Shown: positions 18,345 to 27,782 of the stretch, piece after piece
Numbering within the stretch: the stretch's first letter is position 1
Layout: every line of letters begins with the position of its first letter
NCBI GenBank assembly: GCA_014084085.1
Contig: NPFB01000162.1
Location: 61,848 to 103,281 of the forward strand
Length of the DNA: 41,434 nt
Direction of reading: 5' to 3'
Origin: Hondaea fermentalgiana
Taxonomy: Eukaryota > Sar > Bigyra > Thraustochytrida > Thraustochytriidae
The notes under the pieces: generated by a model
Databases searched by the model: none
What the model saw: only the letters and a program-made list of their open reading frames with translations
Told to the model about the DNA's origin: nothing
Position numbers and translations under genes: made by a program

Positions 18345-18371
18345 GGAGCGCGGCTTGCGGAGGAGGGCAGG

Positions 18372-20390
18372 ATGGCGGACGCCATCGTGACCCTGCGCAA
18401 GGGCGAGGTTGTGCAGATGGAGGGGTGGCTGCTGAAGCGGCGCGCGGGCGTCGAGGACGAGCTCGACGGCGAGGGCGAGGGCGAGCCGTCGCTGGAGTCC
18501 ATGCCGGCCGCCATCACGCCCAGCGGAAGCAGGCTCGAGGCGCTGCTCCTCCGCAGACAAGAACGCAAGCGCTACTTTGTCCTCACCACGCAGCCCGCCA
18601 ATAAAAAGACGGGTACCGCCCCCCGCGCGATCCTCTTTTACCTGGCGCGAGAGGCCGTCTACGAGCGCGAAAAGGACACCCTGCGCGCATCGCAGAGCGA
18701 TCTTCTCGCCATGGCCAGAGCCGCGTGGCAGGATGAAATGAACCATCAGCTCATGCGCGGGCGCATCGTGCTCACGGACACCACCGAAATCTCCCTGCTT
18801 CCCAACAACGAGATCCGCATCGTCGTGCCCGGAAAATCATTCTTCATGCGCCCCATCGAAAAGGGCACACCAGCCGAGACAAAGCTCTCCGCCGGACAAT
18901 GGTACCAGGCCATGCAACGTGCCATCAAGGATCTCTGGAAATGGGAGAATCGGCAGCACTCGACTTCCCCATACAAAAGTCTGCGCCGATCCACCAGCAA
19001 GCCCGACATGGGCAAATGTCCAGAAACCCTCGAAGGCGTGCTCGAGTCACCCACGCACCGCCGCCACTTTGCCCAATTCTGCGAGTTCCGTCATGGTGCC
19101 GAGAACCTCCTCTTTTACGAAAAGGTCGAAGAATTCGAGGCCAAGGTCGACGCGGTCATGGTTGCCAAAGCACGTAACTCGGGCGTGCTTTCGCGCACGA
19201 GCAGCCCCGGCGGAGCCATTGGCGGTCTCAAGCTCGCGGAACGTCTGCGCCGTATGAGCCAAAATCGTGGCCTTCCCCCGCCCAAGTTCAGCGAGGTGGC
19301 CATGCCCAAGGACATTAAGCTGCTCGCGCACGAAATTCTTGATACCTTTGTCGCCGAAAATACGCCGCAGCAAGTCAATCTCAGCAACGGCGCCCGCACG
19401 GAAATCGTCGACGCCTTCAGGACTAAGGGCGACGCTGCAGTCACCCCGGACGTCTTTGCCAAGGCCAAGCACGAGATCTTTCTGCTCATGGAAACCAACT
19501 ACTTTCTCCGCTTCTATCGCGAGGAAATGCGCAAAACGGGGTGCTTTTCCTCTCTTTTTGGCAAGCATGGACTCGCTGGTTACGAGGCCGTTGTAGGTCA
19601 CTTTGGTCTCGTCAAGACGGATATGCAACGTCTTCTCGCAGCCTATGAGCTGCGCGCCACCCAGGTCGACGCTCAAGAGGGCGCTCTCAAGGCCGCGCTG
19701 CGCATCTCTCACGATGTCGCCGTGCCCTCGCAGACGACCACGCGCAAGGCGCTGCTTACGCTCTACCGCTCGGACGGTGTCCGTCTCCAGGCTCTCGATG
19801 AGTTCCGCCGCCAGCTCGACGAGTCTGTCATCTTTCGCCTTCGCTGGCTGCAAAAAACCGTCGATCTTCAGCTTGAGACCCTCATTAGCGGTGATCAGGT
19901 CGTCATGCGCAAGCTCGAGCAGGCCCGTGAAGCGCTTGATCAAATGCATCATCGTGAGCAGGATCTTCGTGTCGTCGCGCAATACCGCAACATGGACGAC
20001 CCTGACCACCCCGAAGTGGAACCGATTCTCAAGCAACACAACGTCACCCTTGCTGAGGTCGACGAGGAAATTACAAATGCACATCACCGCATTCCCATGC
20101 TCGAGATGGCGGTCACGCGCACCGTTCAAGAGCTCGACGATCGCATTATCGAATCGCTCGACAAGCTCGAAGCTCTGGAAATCCATCGCCTTGAGGAACA
20201 GCAGCGAGCCATTAAGCACGCCATCAGCGCTGAGCGCCATGCCTATGATGTTCTTCGCGCCCACCACGAGAATGCAAAATCTTCTCTTCAAGGCATCAAC
20301 ACCCCACTGGATATGGCAAGTTTTGTCAAAGCATTTGCCACGAGCTTGGACGTCGATGACGCGGGTTCGGTCGCTACCGGAGGACCATGA
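18372..20390 (+). CDS. PH- and RGS-domain regulator of G-protein signalling
   Basis: A 672-residue protein from the ATG at 18372, chosen because the PH domain begins at once; an in-frame ATG at 17847 would add 175 low-complexity residues. A PH domain spans about 12-195: MEGWLLKRR, RYFVLTTQP, ILFYLARE and the closing helix QWYQAMQRAIKDLWKW. It has a long Glu/Ser-rich loop. An RGS domain follows (about 216-385): TLEGVLESPTHRRHFAQFC, AENLLFYEKVEEF, ILDTFV, and VFAKAKHEIFLLMETNYFLRF. It is split by a 45-residue Ser/Gly/Arg insert (about 263-313). The C-terminal 250 residues are helical and coiled-coil-like. RGS domains speed GTP hydrolysis on G-alpha; the PH domain should tether the protein to phosphoinositide membranes. 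It is followed in tandem by the FATP gene. Confidence 0.9.
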   Translation: MADAIVTLRKGEVVQMEGWLLKRRAGVEDELDGEGEGEPSLESMPAAITPSGSRLEALLLRRQERKRYFVLTTQPANKKTGTAPRAILFYLAREAVYEREKDTLRASQSDLLAMARAAWQDEMNHQLMRGRIVLTDTTEISLLPNNEIRIVVPGKSFFMRPIEKGTPAETKLSAGQWYQAMQRAIKDLWKWENRQHSTSPYKSLRRSTSKPDMGKCPETLEGVLESPTHRRHFAQFCEFRHGAENLLFYEKVEEFEAKVDAVMVAKARNSGVLSRTSSPGGAIGGLKLAERLRRMSQNRGLPPPKFSEVAMPKDIKLLAHEILDTFVAENTPQQVNLSNGARTEIVDAFRTKGDAAVTPDVFAKAKHEIFLLMETNYFLRFYREEMRKTGCFSSLFGKHGLAGYEAVVGHFGLVKTDMQRLLAAYELRATQVDAQEGALKAALRISHDVAVPSQTTTRKALLTLYRSDGVRLQALDEFRRQLDESVIFRLRWLQKTVDLQLETLISGDQVVMRKLEQAREALDQMHHREQDLRVVAQYRNMDDPDHPEVEPILKQHNVTLAEVDEEITNAHHRIPMLEMAVTRTVQELDDRIIESLDKLEALEIHRLEEQQRAIKHAISAERHAYDVLRAHHENAKSSLQGINTPLDMASFVKAFATSLDVDDAGSVATGGP

Positions 20391-21131
20391 TCGCTCTTTG
20401 TTGTTTGTCTTTCTCTCTTTCTCGCTCTCTCAATTTTGAACATTTATATCTCCCGGGCCGCTCGCGTCTCTTTTGCCATTTTTCCCTTTCACGTTGCAGT
20501 CGACGAATCAAGACATTTTGTCGACAGGCGCAAAAACGTCATACTCTAGTCTTATGAACAGAACAAAACATTCTTTTCGCAACATTTCTCGGGGCCCTCC
20601 TTGTTTTGGCGCGGCGGATTATTTTCGTTCATCGCAAGCTTGTGTCGAAAACCAAAGTCCGACTCGAGCCTGTTCCGTAGCCTTCGCTCTTGTGCATCCA
20701 AGATTGTCCCCACTTGTGCAAAGATCCTACCAAACCATCCATGTCTTCGACGTCGCAGGAACAGACCTTCTGCTCGGCTGTTCACGCTCGCACCGTTGTC
20801 TAGGCCTGCGGCCTCCACGCTTGGCTTCTGCCCTCGTAGTACCTCTTGTGCATGGCGCGAAGCAGGTCCCCCACGGCAAGGAGCGGCGCGGGCTCGGTGC
20901 CAAGACAACGGCGGAGCGGACTGCGCAGCGGGCGTCGGACCAGCTCAGGCGGTTCTTGCAAGAACCAAGTCTTTCCTCACGCGAGCTGCAGACCGGCAAC
21001 GCAGCACCTGCGATCGCTCGCCAGCCACACGTCGTCGGGCGGCGCGACGTGCAGAGCGCGCTCGGGGAGTCCAGCGCACCGCAGACGAACGCGAGCAGAA
21101 GTCGTGGTGCAGACTGAGGGAGTGAGTGAAG
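20391..21131. other. RGS 3' flank and FATP promoter
   Basis: No gene is supported. A pyrimidine-rich stretch follows the RGS stop (CTTTCTCTCTTTCTCGCTCTCTC, split around 20410-20432), then AT-richer sequence with likely transcript 3' end, then GC-rich sequence up to the FATP start. Frames here lack an ATG or have Arg/Ser-rich non-protein-like composition. Confidence 0.5.
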
Positions 21132-22970
21132 ATGGCGGCGCAAGCGGCCATGCCCAAAGGGAGGACAGACTCCCGCGTGTATATGAACGCGGCGTACGAC
21201 AACCCGCACGGATACTCCATCGCGGACCTCTTCGAGTACACGGTAGACAGGTTCCCAGAGAGACCGGCGCTTCACTACGTGGGCTGCGAGCGATTTCCGG
21301 AAAGGACGCTGAGCTTTCGCGAGCTCGATGGACTCGCGAACCAAGTCGCACGCTGGGCGCGCGAGGTTGAAGGCCTGCAAAAAGGGGACTGCGTAGCGCT
21401 GTACATGGAAAACCGCCTCGAGTACATCGTGGCCTGGTACGGACTGTGCAAAGCCGGCATCAAGACTGCTTTCATCAACAACACTATCCGTTTGCAATCC
21501 CTCGTGCACTCCATCAAAATCTCTAATGCGCGCCTCGTTCTCTTTGGCGTAGAAGTCGCAGACGGCATCGAGCAAGTCTTCCGCACCTTGATTCGCGAAC
21601 ACGGCATCGAGGCTGTGGCTTGGGGAGGTCCCGTCGGGTTTGCTCGATCAATGGATGCTCCCTTGTCGCAGCGCAGTTCGGAGCGGCTTGACCGCGAGGA
21701 GGCTCGCGGTGGCGTCAAGTTTGGCGATGTCTTTGGCTACGTCTACACCAGTGGAACCACAGGTCTCCCCAAGGCGGTCAATGTCACACACGCCAAGCAG
21801 TGGGCCTTTGCATCCGGGTACAGCAAGTATATGACCGAAAACGACATTGTCTACTCTTCGGGCATGCCCTTGTACCACAGCTCGGCAGGCGCGATTGGTA
21901 CAGGCATGGTCTTTCACTATGGTGCTTGCCAGGTGATCCGTAAGCGCTTCTCGGCCTCGGCATGGCTCGACGATGTCCGTCGCACGGGGGCCACCATGGT
22001 GCAGTACATTGGTGAACTGTGTCGCTACGTGCTCAGTCAGCCCCCCACCCCGCAAGATGGTGATAACCGTCTTAAGCTTGCAGCGGGCAATGGCCTCAGC
22101 CGTGAGATTTGGGCTGATTTCCAGATGCGCTTCAAGATTGATGCCATTAGGGAGTTCTACGGCGCCACCGAAGGCAATGGTGCCTTCAAGAACGATGTTT
22201 TGCTCGCCGACCTCGAACGGGGCGATCATCGTGCTGTAGGCGCAGTCGGCAAGCTCGGCAGTAACCCCCTCATGGCTCGCTTTGTGCGCTACGACGTTGA
22301 CACGGACGAACTCGTTCGCGACGCCAACGGTCGTCTCGTCGACTGCGAAGTCGGTGAGCCGGGCGAGCTGCTCTTTCCGCAGCGCAAAGACATTCCCTCG
22401 AGCCAGTTCGTTGGCTACTCGGACCCCGAGGCGTCCAAGAAGAAACTTGTGCAAGACGGCGACGTTTCGTTTGTGCGTTCTGGAGATCTCTTGGTCGTCA
22501 CAAAGGACGACTACGTTCAGTTCGTAGATCGCGTCGGCGATACCTTTCGCAGCAAGGGTGAAAATGTTAGCACGACCGAAGTGGCTCAGGCTCTCAACCT
22601 TTGTCCGGTCGTCCTTGAGGCCAACGTTTACGGCGTCCAGGTCCCGCACACGGAGGGTCGTTTTGGCATGGCTGCCATCGTTTTGCGCGAGGCTTTCGCG
22701 GAAAAGGTTCCCGAGGCACTGGATCAACTTGCCGAGCACGCTGCTCGCTCGTTGCCCTCGTATGCGCGTCCCATCTTCATTCGCGTGCAGCTCACTACAG
22801 CGACGACGCAGACCTTCAAGCACCAAAAGGTTGCGCTGCGAAAGCAAGCTTTTGACCCGGCGGCTGTTTCGGCTACCGGAGACCAGCTCTTTTGGCTTTC
22901 TGGCTCGCGTTACGTGCCGTTCACGCAGGCTGATTACGATGCTCTCGCCGGCCAGCGCGTCAAGCTTTAG
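21132..22970 (+). CDS. very-long-chain acyl-CoA synthetase / fatty acid transport protein (FATP/SLC27 family)
   Basis: A 612-residue protein from the ATG at 21132 (the frame extends six bases to a GTG). The AMP-binding P-loop VYTSGTTGLPKA is at about 204-215, and the adenylation signature IREFYGATEGN follows. The FATP/ACSVL-specific motif DRVGDTFRSKGENVSTTEV begins at D466 and separates it from ordinary long-chain synthetases. The enzyme activates long or very long fatty acids to acyl-CoA at the expense of ATP and can couple this to uptake. The usual N-terminal membrane segment of animal FATPs is not evident, so it may be peripheral or organellar. The C-terminus (RVKL) is not a standard PTS1. 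In an oleaginous protist it would feed elongation, beta-oxidation or lipid storage. Family confident, substrate unknown. Confidence 0.93.
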   Translation: MAAQAAMPKGRTDSRVYMNAAYDNPHGYSIADLFEYTVDRFPERPALHYVGCERFPERTLSFRELDGLANQVARWAREVEGLQKGDCVALYMENRLEYIVAWYGLCKAGIKTAFINNTIRLQSLVHSIKISNARLVLFGVEVADGIEQVFRTLIREHGIEAVAWGGPVGFARSMDAPLSQRSSERLDREEARGGVKFGDVFGYVYTSGTTGLPKAVNVTHAKQWAFASGYSKYMTENDIVYSSGMPLYHSSAGAIGTGMVFHYGACQVIRKRFSASAWLDDVRRTGATMVQYIGELCRYVLSQPPTPQDGDNRLKLAAGNGLSREIWADFQMRFKIDAIREFYGATEGNGAFKNDVLLADLERGDHRAVGAVGKLGSNPLMARFVRYDVDTDELVRDANGRLVDCEVGEPGELLFPQRKDIPSSQFVGYSDPEASKKKLVQDGDVSFVRSGDLLVVTKDDYVQFVDRVGDTFRSKGENVSTTEVAQALNLCPVVLEANVYGVQVPHTEGRFGMAAIVLREAFAEKVPEALDQLAEHAARSLPSYARPIFIRVQLTTATTQTFKHQKVALRKQAFDPAAVSATGDQLFWLSGSRYVPFTQADYDALAGQRVKL

Positions 22971-23420
22971 AAGAATTTTATAAGATAAGCACTTGCCAGA
23001 GACCCTCGGTCGTCATCCTGGTGCGCATGCACAACGTTATTTTTCTACTTTTGGAATTCAGCAGAGCAAGACAAGTTGAGATGCCTTTGCAACAAGTTGC
23101 TGGCGAGATGTCGTGTTCGTCGTCTGGGCCCATGACGTTTTTTCCGGTTCTTTTTGGCAACTATCACGACAAGCCAATGCTTTCGCGACAAAGTTGTCTG
23201 CTCGCCATCTTCATTCTGGGAGCACCACACTCTTTGTCGATGGCCCCAGCCAGCGGAAGGGGCCTCGAAATGGCTGAGCAGAGCCTTTGTCCAACGACGA
23301 TCCTTGGTGCGATCCACAGGGAGGCAAGCCAAAGTATAACTTGCCAAGGCGAGCCAAGCCAAGGCAAAAACCTGTTGAGCTCGCTCGCGCCAGGGCTCGC
23401 GCGGGCGCGGCGCGGGAGCC
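22971..23420. other. FATP 3' flank and MAD1 promoter
   Basis: No gene is supported. The last 80 bases contain AAGCCAAGG/CGAGCCAAG-type imperfect repeats (about 23329-23368) and a GC-rich run into CC-ATGG at 23421. No TATA box is evident. Confidence 0.45.
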
Positions 23421-25859
23421 ATGGCGTCGGGACGCAAGAGCGGGTTCACCTTTGGGGAAGAGCGGCTCGAGTCGCGGCCTCGCACAGAGAGCGGCGGCGG
23501 CGGCGGCGGCGGGTGGAACAGCATGGCGTCGACGAGCGGCTTCTTGGACGAGCTCGCGCCCGCGACGCCCGCGCAGCCGACGGGCGCGCGCTGGACGAGC
23601 GGGACGAGCGCGCCCTTCACGGGAGGCGTGACTCCAATCGTGGGCGACCGCAGCGCCTTCATGGAGGGCGACTACTTTGGTCTGCGCGACGCCAAGGGCC
23701 TCAACGAGTCCTCGGACTTCCTTGGTGGCGGCGGCGGCAGCGGCGCGCCCCTCTTTAGCGTGCCCGAGTCTGCCGGCAAGAAGCGGCCGCGGTCGAGCGA
23801 GGAGCCCGACAAGGACACCAGCCGCCTCACCTTGGCGCACACGCAGACAACACAGAATCAGCAGCAAAACTCGCGAGATGTAGTCAAGCTGCGGAGTCAG
23901 CTGTCGACGCTGCGCAGGCAGCTCGAGACCGAACAACTTCGCGCCAAGCAGGAGCACATTCGCGCAGAGCGCGATTTGCGCAAGGAAAAAACGCGCACAG
24001 AGCAAGAGGCTCGTCGCGCTCGCGACCTCGACGAGGAAATTGCTCGATTGCGGCGCGAGAAGCAACGTTTGGAAATGGAGGCTGTGCGTACCCGCCAAAG
24101 CAACGACGCTGCCATGGACCGGGCCCGACGCCAAGTGCGCGATCTGGAGCACGCCAAGCACGCGGAAATGCAGACTCTCGAGGATGAGATCAAGGACCTC
24201 ACCGAGGAAGTCAGAACGCTGCGTGAAGCGCTCGAGATCAAAATCGAGGAGCGCGACGAAGCCAAGGACGCCGAGGATGACAGCACCGCGGGTGATAGCA
24301 GGGAAGCGGCCCTTCGCGCCGCGCGTGCTAGCGCGCAAGAAGTGCAACGTTTGCAGATTGCACTCCAAGGTGCACAGACCTCCTTGAAGGATGCCCGTGC
24401 TCAAGTTGAGGACCAACGCGTCGAGATTCGCGCGCTTCACGAAGGCTCCGCCGTGAGTGGACGTGTCGGCGAACTCAACAGCGCTTTGCACCGGGCTGAA
24501 GAGCGCGAGTCCCGCCTGCGCAACCAGCTGACGGAGCTGCAAAAGCGCTTCGAGTCACGCGAGGACGATTCGCTCATGGTTGAGGCGCTCCGTGCCCAGA
24601 TTCGCAAGCTCGAGGCGCAGCGCGATGATCTGACCCAAATGGAGGCCGAGTACAATGCCCTCAAGGCAGAACGGCGCGAGTGGTCTGGCCTCTTTGGTGA
24701 GCTGCTCGAGGCCCACGGAGACGTAGCGCCCACTGAGGTCATGGGCGTGGTGCGGGAGCTGCAGGCGGAGCAACGCAAAATTGTTCGTCAGCTGAGCGCG
24801 GCACAAATTCAGGCCTCCAAGATGACGGCTGCCCGCGACACTGCTGCAGATTCTGTCTTGGGTCTTGAGCGCGAACTTGCCAAGACGCAGCGCGACCTGA
24901 CTGCGGCGACAGAGCGCGCCGAAGCGCTCGAGCGCCAGACCGTCTTTCTGGAGAGCGAACGAAAGTCCCTGCTTCGCGTCATTGATACCGTGAGCGACGA
25001 ACCCTATGCAACCTTGAGCAAGAAACAGCAGGCTGAGCTGGCCGAGGACCGTGAGGCCCGTCGTGCCGATTTGGAGGGTCTCAAGGCGAACCTTGCGGCT
25101 GCGCACGAACGAATTCGCGAACTCGAGTCGGCGGCGCGTTCGGACCGCGTGCAAGGCATGTCGCCGGCTATTGCACGACAGCGCAACAAGCAGCTCGAAT
25201 CCACCGAGGCTCGTGTCGAGGCGCTGCAAAAGGAAAATAGATCGCTGGAGAAGCGTCTTGACGAGGCGCTTGATCGCGTTGCCGAGCTCGAGCACGACGA
25301 GGCCGCAGGTGTAATCAATCCTTCAAAGACCAAGGTGCTTCATTTAACCTTCAATCCGGAGCGTCGCGCCTTGGGTGCAAGCAGCGATGCAAGTGCCGGT
25401 GCCAAGGACGAGTCTGCGATTGTGGAGGTGCTGCGAAGCGAAATTGCGGATCTCAAGGCGCAGCTAAAGGAAGCGGGAGGCGGCGACGGCGGACGCGGCG
25501 TCGGTGATCCGATCAAGCGGCATGAGCGTCTGAAAAAGAAGTTCATGGAGTGGACGCGCACCTTCAAGGAGGCTGTTTATTTGCTGACGGGGCTCAAGAT
25601 TGACATGATGGAGAATGACGCGCAAGCGGGCTCAGGCATCAAGATCCTTCGTGCAAAGTCCATGTTTGCTGAACGGGGTTCGGACGAGCTGCGATTTCGT
25701 TGGAACACGGAGTCGGACGCTCTTGAGCTGCTCGAGACGGAATTTGCGCGCCGCATTGACGAGGATGTCTTTGCCTACCTTTCGAATTTCAAGTCTGTGC
25801 CAGCCTTTTTGGCGTCGTTGCAGTCAGATCTCTTTTCTCGACAGACCGTGCAGACCTAA
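23421..25859 (+). CDS. MAD1: spindle assembly checkpoint protein MAD1
   Basis: An 812-residue protein starting at GCCATGG. Residues 1-140 are Gly/Ser-rich and disordered. About 150-620 is continuous coiled coil. KTKVLHLTFNP (about K636-P646) is the MAD2-interaction motif that MAD2 closes its seatbelt around. RLK (703-705, in HERLKKKF) is the motif that contacts phosphorylated Bub1 in other species. The C-terminal RWD-like head contains FKEAVYLLTGLKIDM, a LLETEF segment and ends in LFSRQTV, all hallmark MAD1 features. MAD1 homodimers dock at unattached kinetochores and nuclear pores and convert MAD2 to its closed form, delaying anaphase. Length is near the human protein (718) and yeast Mad1 (749). 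A full set of motifs argues for a functional checkpoint. Confidence 0.95.
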   Translation: MASGRKSGFTFGEERLESRPRTESGGGGGGGWNSMASTSGFLDELAPATPAQPTGARWTSGTSAPFTGGVTPIVGDRSAFMEGDYFGLRDAKGLNESSDFLGGGGGSGAPLFSVPESAGKKRPRSSEEPDKDTSRLTLAHTQTTQNQQQNSRDVVKLRSQLSTLRRQLETEQLRAKQEHIRAERDLRKEKTRTEQEARRARDLDEEIARLRREKQRLEMEAVRTRQSNDAAMDRARRQVRDLEHAKHAEMQTLEDEIKDLTEEVRTLREALEIKIEERDEAKDAEDDSTAGDSREAALRAARASAQEVQRLQIALQGAQTSLKDARAQVEDQRVEIRALHEGSAVSGRVGELNSALHRAEERESRLRNQLTELQKRFESREDDSLMVEALRAQIRKLEAQRDDLTQMEAEYNALKAERREWSGLFGELLEAHGDVAPTEVMGVVRELQAEQRKIVRQLSAAQIQASKMTAARDTAADSVLGLERELAKTQRDLTAATERAEALERQTVFLESERKSLLRVIDTVSDEPYATLSKKQQAELAEDREARRADLEGLKANLAAAHERIRELESAARSDRVQGMSPAIARQRNKQLESTEARVEALQKENRSLEKRLDEALDRVAELEHDEAAGVINPSKTKVLHLTFNPERRALGASSDASAGAKDESAIVEVLRSEIADLKAQLKEAGGGDGGRGVGDPIKRHERLKKKFMEWTRTFKEAVYLLTGLKIDMMENDAQAGSGIKILRAKSMFAERGSDELRFRWNTESDALELLETEFARRIDEDVFAYLSNFKSVPAFLASLQSDLFSRQTVQT

Positions 25860-26030
25860 ATTGCTCATGAAGGCTAGTGCGCTTCTTACTTACTTGTCCT
25901 TTGGGGGCATTTTTGTCATGTCATGCTCGCGGAGAGAAAAGAGGGAAACCCAGAGTGACGATCACGTGTCAAACGCAAAAGCTGGCGACACAGCAAGCTA
26001 CCAGTATTTTACTTGTTATCAACGTTTCAT

Positions 26031-27782
26031 TCATTCTGGCGGAGAGGAGAAGGAGGGGGAGGACGAGGAAGCTGACGTTGAAGCGGGGGTTGAGCACGAC
26101 GAAGATGCCTTTGCCTGTGCTTGCTCCTGTTGGCGGGCAGCGAGCGTGCGCAACATGGCTGCCCAAGCCTCAACATCGAGCTCCGGTGCCATTGCTACGC
26201 ATTCGCAGAACATGGTCATTTGCTGACGCACTGTCGTTGCAACAGTACCATCCTTGTCATGCGTATTGCGAGGGAGAATGGTCATGTGCGTATTGATTGG
26301 CATCGTGGAGACAAAGATGAAGCTTGATTCGTCGGCAGGAGCACCGTCGCGGGTGAAGAAGACAATGCCCTCGAGCAAATCAGCAGCCATCACGTTATCC
26401 TCCTTTTTGTCTGTGGATGTTGAATGAGGTAAATCTGCCTCGGACGGCAATATGGCTGCGCTGAGCATGTGCGAGAGCGTTGAAGTGAGCATGACATCAG
26501 CTTCAAGTATGGATGGTGGGCTGGCATCATCTGTGTCTTTTGACGCATCTCGCGGACCAAGCGCGCTAAGGTTAAGCTGTGAAGTGCAGGAAGACATGGA
26601 GACGAGGATCTCAAAGACGTTGTCCGCGTACGAAAAGATATGAAGCTCTTCATTTTGTTTCTTGAGAGCCTGTTGCACCCCGCGAAGGCCAGGGGAGGTG
26701 AATTCGTTGATGCGTAGATTTTGACGACGCTCCTCATCTTCTTGAAGTTGCTGAAAGAGCCGAAACACTGCATTGGTTGTGAAAGCATCAGTCATCATGC
26801 GCTGAGCGCGCGCCAGGGCCCTCTTTTGGGAAAGCGGCACGCCATCGACGTCGATCCGCATGTTGAGGACCTTGGCGCGTTCGGTGGGTACGCCGAGCGG
26901 GAGTGTCTGAGCGTAAAAGCAAGACACGGTCGCCGAGGCCTGGGAAAGAGACGAGATGGGCTGTGGCTTCCAGCTCGGATCGTGAGCGCTCGTGTACAGC
27001 ATGCCCATGACGCGCGAGAGACTGCTTCGCACACTTGCAAGGTACGTGCGTTGCACGGTCTCGTCTTGATCGGTGTCGTGATCGTGCACGACACGAACAA
27101 TTCGCTCCATGAACGCCTTGTGGCGCTTAATTTCGGCACGCAACAAGGCATTTTCCTTTTCAAGACCTGCTCCACCGTCCTTGAAGCGTTGTGCTTGAAC
27201 TTCGTTTTGGAGCACTGCAATTCGCTCAAGCAGTAATTCATTGTCTTGCTGTAATTCCGACACGCGGAGTGCGAGGGCGTCGCGTTCGGCCTTGCGTTTC
27301 TCGCGCACCTTCCGGCTCGAGGCTGCGTTGCGTCTGCGTCGGGCAGAGTATGTGTCTTCCCTCACGTTTTTAGCACCGTCGCTGCCAACTCCGTGAGTTC
27401 TGGGCTCTGCTGCTGGCGAATAGGATGAGCTTGCCAAGGTGGTCGCCATGGACGGCGCACCTCGACTGCCCTCGTGCCCGCCTCCGTCGCTGCTGCCCCC
27501 GCTCCGGTTGAGGTCAAGGTCAAGGTCGAGGTCGAGGTCGACCTCAAGGTCCAAGTCGAGGTCGATGCCAAAGCCGGCATCAAGATCTACCAGCGCGTCG
27601 TAAGGCGCCGCGTCGATCTGGCTTGTGAGCGCCTCCATCGTGCCAAAAGACCGGCCATCTGACGCATCCGCGCCTGGCTCTGGCGGTGACGGCATCTCAT
27701 TCATCGTTTTCTCGCGCGCAAAATCACTTTCTGCTGTCAAAAATCGTGATTTGATTTGAGAGAAGCCCGAAGTTTTTGTCAT
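26031..27782 (-). CDS. bZIP transcription factor
   Basis: A 583-residue protein from the ATG at 27782; a second ATG at residue 27 is possible. An acidic Asp-Leu dipeptide repeat (about 66-91), likely an activation segment, precedes the bZIP domain. The basic region RRRRNAASSRKVREKRK has the invariant N152-x7-R160. The zipper follows with leucines exactly seven apart at L170, L177, L184 and L191. Residues about 230-560 form a folded region with no family I can name, possibly a ligand-binding or START-like module, and the tail is Ser/Pro-rich. bZIP proteins bind DNA as dimers in the nucleus. The gene is convergent with MAD1, with 171 bp between stops. The bZIP call is secure; target genes are unknown. 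Confidence 0.9.
   Translation of the reverse strand: MTKTSGFSQIKSRFLTAESDFAREKTMNEMPSPPEPGADASDGRSFGTMEALTSQIDAAPYDALVDLDAGFGIDLDLDLEVDLDLDLDLDLNRSGGSSDGGGHEGSRGAPSMATTLASSSYSPAAEPRTHGVGSDGAKNVREDTYSARRRRNAASSRKVREKRKAERDALALRVSELQQDNELLLERIAVLQNEVQAQRFKDGGAGLEKENALLRAEIKRHKAFMERIVRVVHDHDTDQDETVQRTYLASVRSSLSRVMGMLYTSAHDPSWKPQPISSLSQASATVSCFYAQTLPLGVPTERAKVLNMRIDVDGVPLSQKRALARAQRMMTDAFTTNAVFRLFQQLQEDEERRQNLRINEFTSPGLRGVQQALKKQNEELHIFSYADNVFEILVSMSSCTSQLNLSALGPRDASKDTDDASPPSILEADVMLTSTLSHMLSAAILPSEADLPHSTSTDKKEDNVMAADLLEGIVFFTRDGAPADESSFIFVSTMPINTHMTILPRNTHDKDGTVATTVRQQMTMFCECVAMAPELDVEAWAAMLRTLAARQQEQAQAKASSSCSTPASTSASSSSPSFSSPPE

Larger units (their letters stand above)
16316..18371. other. 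intergenic region with assembly gap upstream of the RGS gene
   Basis: About 700 bases after the proteasome gene are AT-richer and hold a GTGC(G)-type run (about 16422-16446) and likely 3' untranslated sequence, with no gene I recognise. From about 17000 the DNA is GC-rich and repetitive: a 24-bp exact tandem duplication (17321-17368), GCGAG/CGAGT arrays (17406-17453), the 100-N gap, CGAGT/CGAGC pentamers (about 18236-18280) and a 32-bp exact duplication (18281-18344). A frame in phase with the RGS protein is open back to an ATG at 17847, but its Arg/Ser/Ala-rich translation looks non-coding. Sequence missing at the gap may hide an exon. Confidence 0.5.

Noticed and set aside
17847..18371. N-terminal extension of the RGS protein from the ATG at 17847
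   Set aside because: Would add 175 residues translated from CGAGT-type repeats, including a chance hydrophobic start; the PH domain begins right after the ATG at 18372.
19047..20291. 414-codon frame antisense to the RGS gene
   Set aside because: Shadow of the RGS coding frame; no recognisable domain.
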